A stretch of DNA of 64,000 bases from Platerodrilus igneus (Eukaryota > Arthropoda > Insecta > Coleoptera > Lycidae). The position numbers were made by a program, and so were the translations under genes. The DNA lies in NCBI GenBank assembly GCA_036346225.1, contig JARFIW010000588.1, positions 6,143,501 to 6,207,500 of the forward strand, in the 5' to 3' direction. Shown here piece by piece: positions 63,338-64,000 of this stretch. Numbering within the stretch: the first letter of the stretch is position 1; the number at the start of each line of letters is the position of its first letter. The notes under the pieces are model-generated. The model had not been told where the DNA came from. It was given only the letters and a program-made list of their open reading frames with translations, and did not search any database.

Positions 63338-64000
63338 ATCACCAGGACATAACTCACAATTAGTTAGCGGTCTGGCATGTTGGTAGCGTTTCGTTGCGTA
63401 AGCCTTACCTTAACATATAATTTAATAAACGTCACCATGACATAACTCACAATTAGTTAGCGGTCTGGCATGTTGGTAGCGTTTCGTTGCTTAAGCCTTA
63501 CCTTAACATATAATTTAATAAACGTCACCATGACATAACTCACAATTAGGTAGCGGTTTGGCATGTTGGTAGCGTTTTGTTGCTTAAGCCTTACCTTAAC
63601 ATATAATTTAATAAACGTCACCATGACATAACTCACAATTAGTTAGCGGTCTGGCATGTTGGTAGCGTTTCGTTGCTTAAGCCTTACCTTAACATATAAT
63701 TTAATAAACGTCACCATGACATAACTCACAATTAGTTAGCGGTCTGGCATGTTGGTAGCGTTTCGTTGCTTAAGCCTTACCTTAACATATAATTTAATAA
63801 ACGTCACCATGACATAACTCACAATTAGTTAGCGGTCTGGCATGTTGGTAGCGTTTCGTTGCTTAAGCCTTACCTTAACATATAATTTAATAAACGTCAC
63901 CATGACATAACTCACAATTAGGTAGCGGTTTGGCATGTTGGTAGCGTTTTGTTGCTTAAGCCTTACCTTAACATATAATTTAATAAACGTCACCATGACA
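63338..64000 (+). repeat. Satellite array, 93-bp unit, running off the window
   Basis: Seven units starting with aactcacaatta at 63351, 63444, 63537, 63630, 63723, 63816 and 63909, exactly 93 bp apart, almost identical to one another. Units 3 and 7 share three changes (attaGgtag, ggtTtgg, cgttTtgtt) not found in the others, suggesting a four-unit (372-bp) higher-order repeat. The array starts a few bases after the A-rich end of the LINE. Confidence 0.95.

Noticed and set aside
63338..64000. CRISPR-like array
   Set aside because: The 93-bp units are contiguous with no unique spacers; it is a satellite.

Overview
The window is eukaryotic, AT-rich, intron-bearing DNA packed with transposable elements, most likely from an insect and perhaps a beetle. 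The insect call rests on the short 44-62 nt introns, an integrin alpha subunit whose tail motif fits arthropod alpha subunits, and the mix of Tc1/mariner-type, piggyBac, BEL/Pao, Ty3/Gypsy and several LINE clades. I see no bacterial operons, rRNA, functional tRNA or CRISPR array.

The only host gene I can support is an integrin alpha subunit on the + strand. Its exons lie in four clusters: 1262-2400 (beta-propeller FG-GAP repeats with three calcium-binding loops), 7237-8502 (last blade, then thigh/calf stalk), 27414-28042 (lower calf), and 48587-48822 (transmembrane helix and the GFFQR tail motif). Introns within clusters are about 45-60 nt. The three between clusters are 4.8, 18.9 and 20.5 kb and are filled with mobile elements. 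The 5' exons (signal peptide, first blade) lie before the window. The last exon seen ends in a good splice donor, so a further tail exon may follow.

Intron cargo: 3216-6498 holds a DDE (IS630/Tc1-like) transposon with introns. 8650-27410 holds a tRNA-derived SINE, an RTE-like LINE fragment, a DUF4817-type mariner (10133-12059), two Jockey-like LINEs (12370-16503, 21800-26096), a Ty3/Gypsy pol remnant (17606-19790), another LINE fragment (19795-20850) and a deleted piggyBac (26238-27327). 28043-48586 holds a BEL/Pao element (29469 to about 42040) carrying a four-level nest: BEL/Pao > 606-bp solo LTR (31185-38100) > LTR unit with an internal primer-binding-site-like motif (31398-37703) > near full-length LINE (about 32535-37130). 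A mariner with about 600-bp terminal inverted repeats is inserted separately in the same BEL/Pao integrase (39406-41824). Further right are another LTR, a second IS630-like remnant and a second SINE.

Downstream of the last integrin exon, 49046-50800 is a LINE split by a solo LTR, 53480-57480 is a LINE split by the 1.8-kb LTR unit, 58600-60055 is a patchwork of mariner and LINE scraps, and 60090-63325 is an RTE-like LINE with an intact endonuclease frame. From about 63338 to the end runs a 93-bp satellite with signs of a four-unit higher-order repeat.

Nearly all mobile-element genes carry stops or frameshifts. Exceptions as open frames are the Jockey-like ORF1 (21820-22974), the RTE endonuclease (60287-61213) and most of the mariner transposase (40286-41203). 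Several insertions have matching target-site duplications and interrupt an otherwise continuous host-element reading frame, so their relative order can be read from the sequence.
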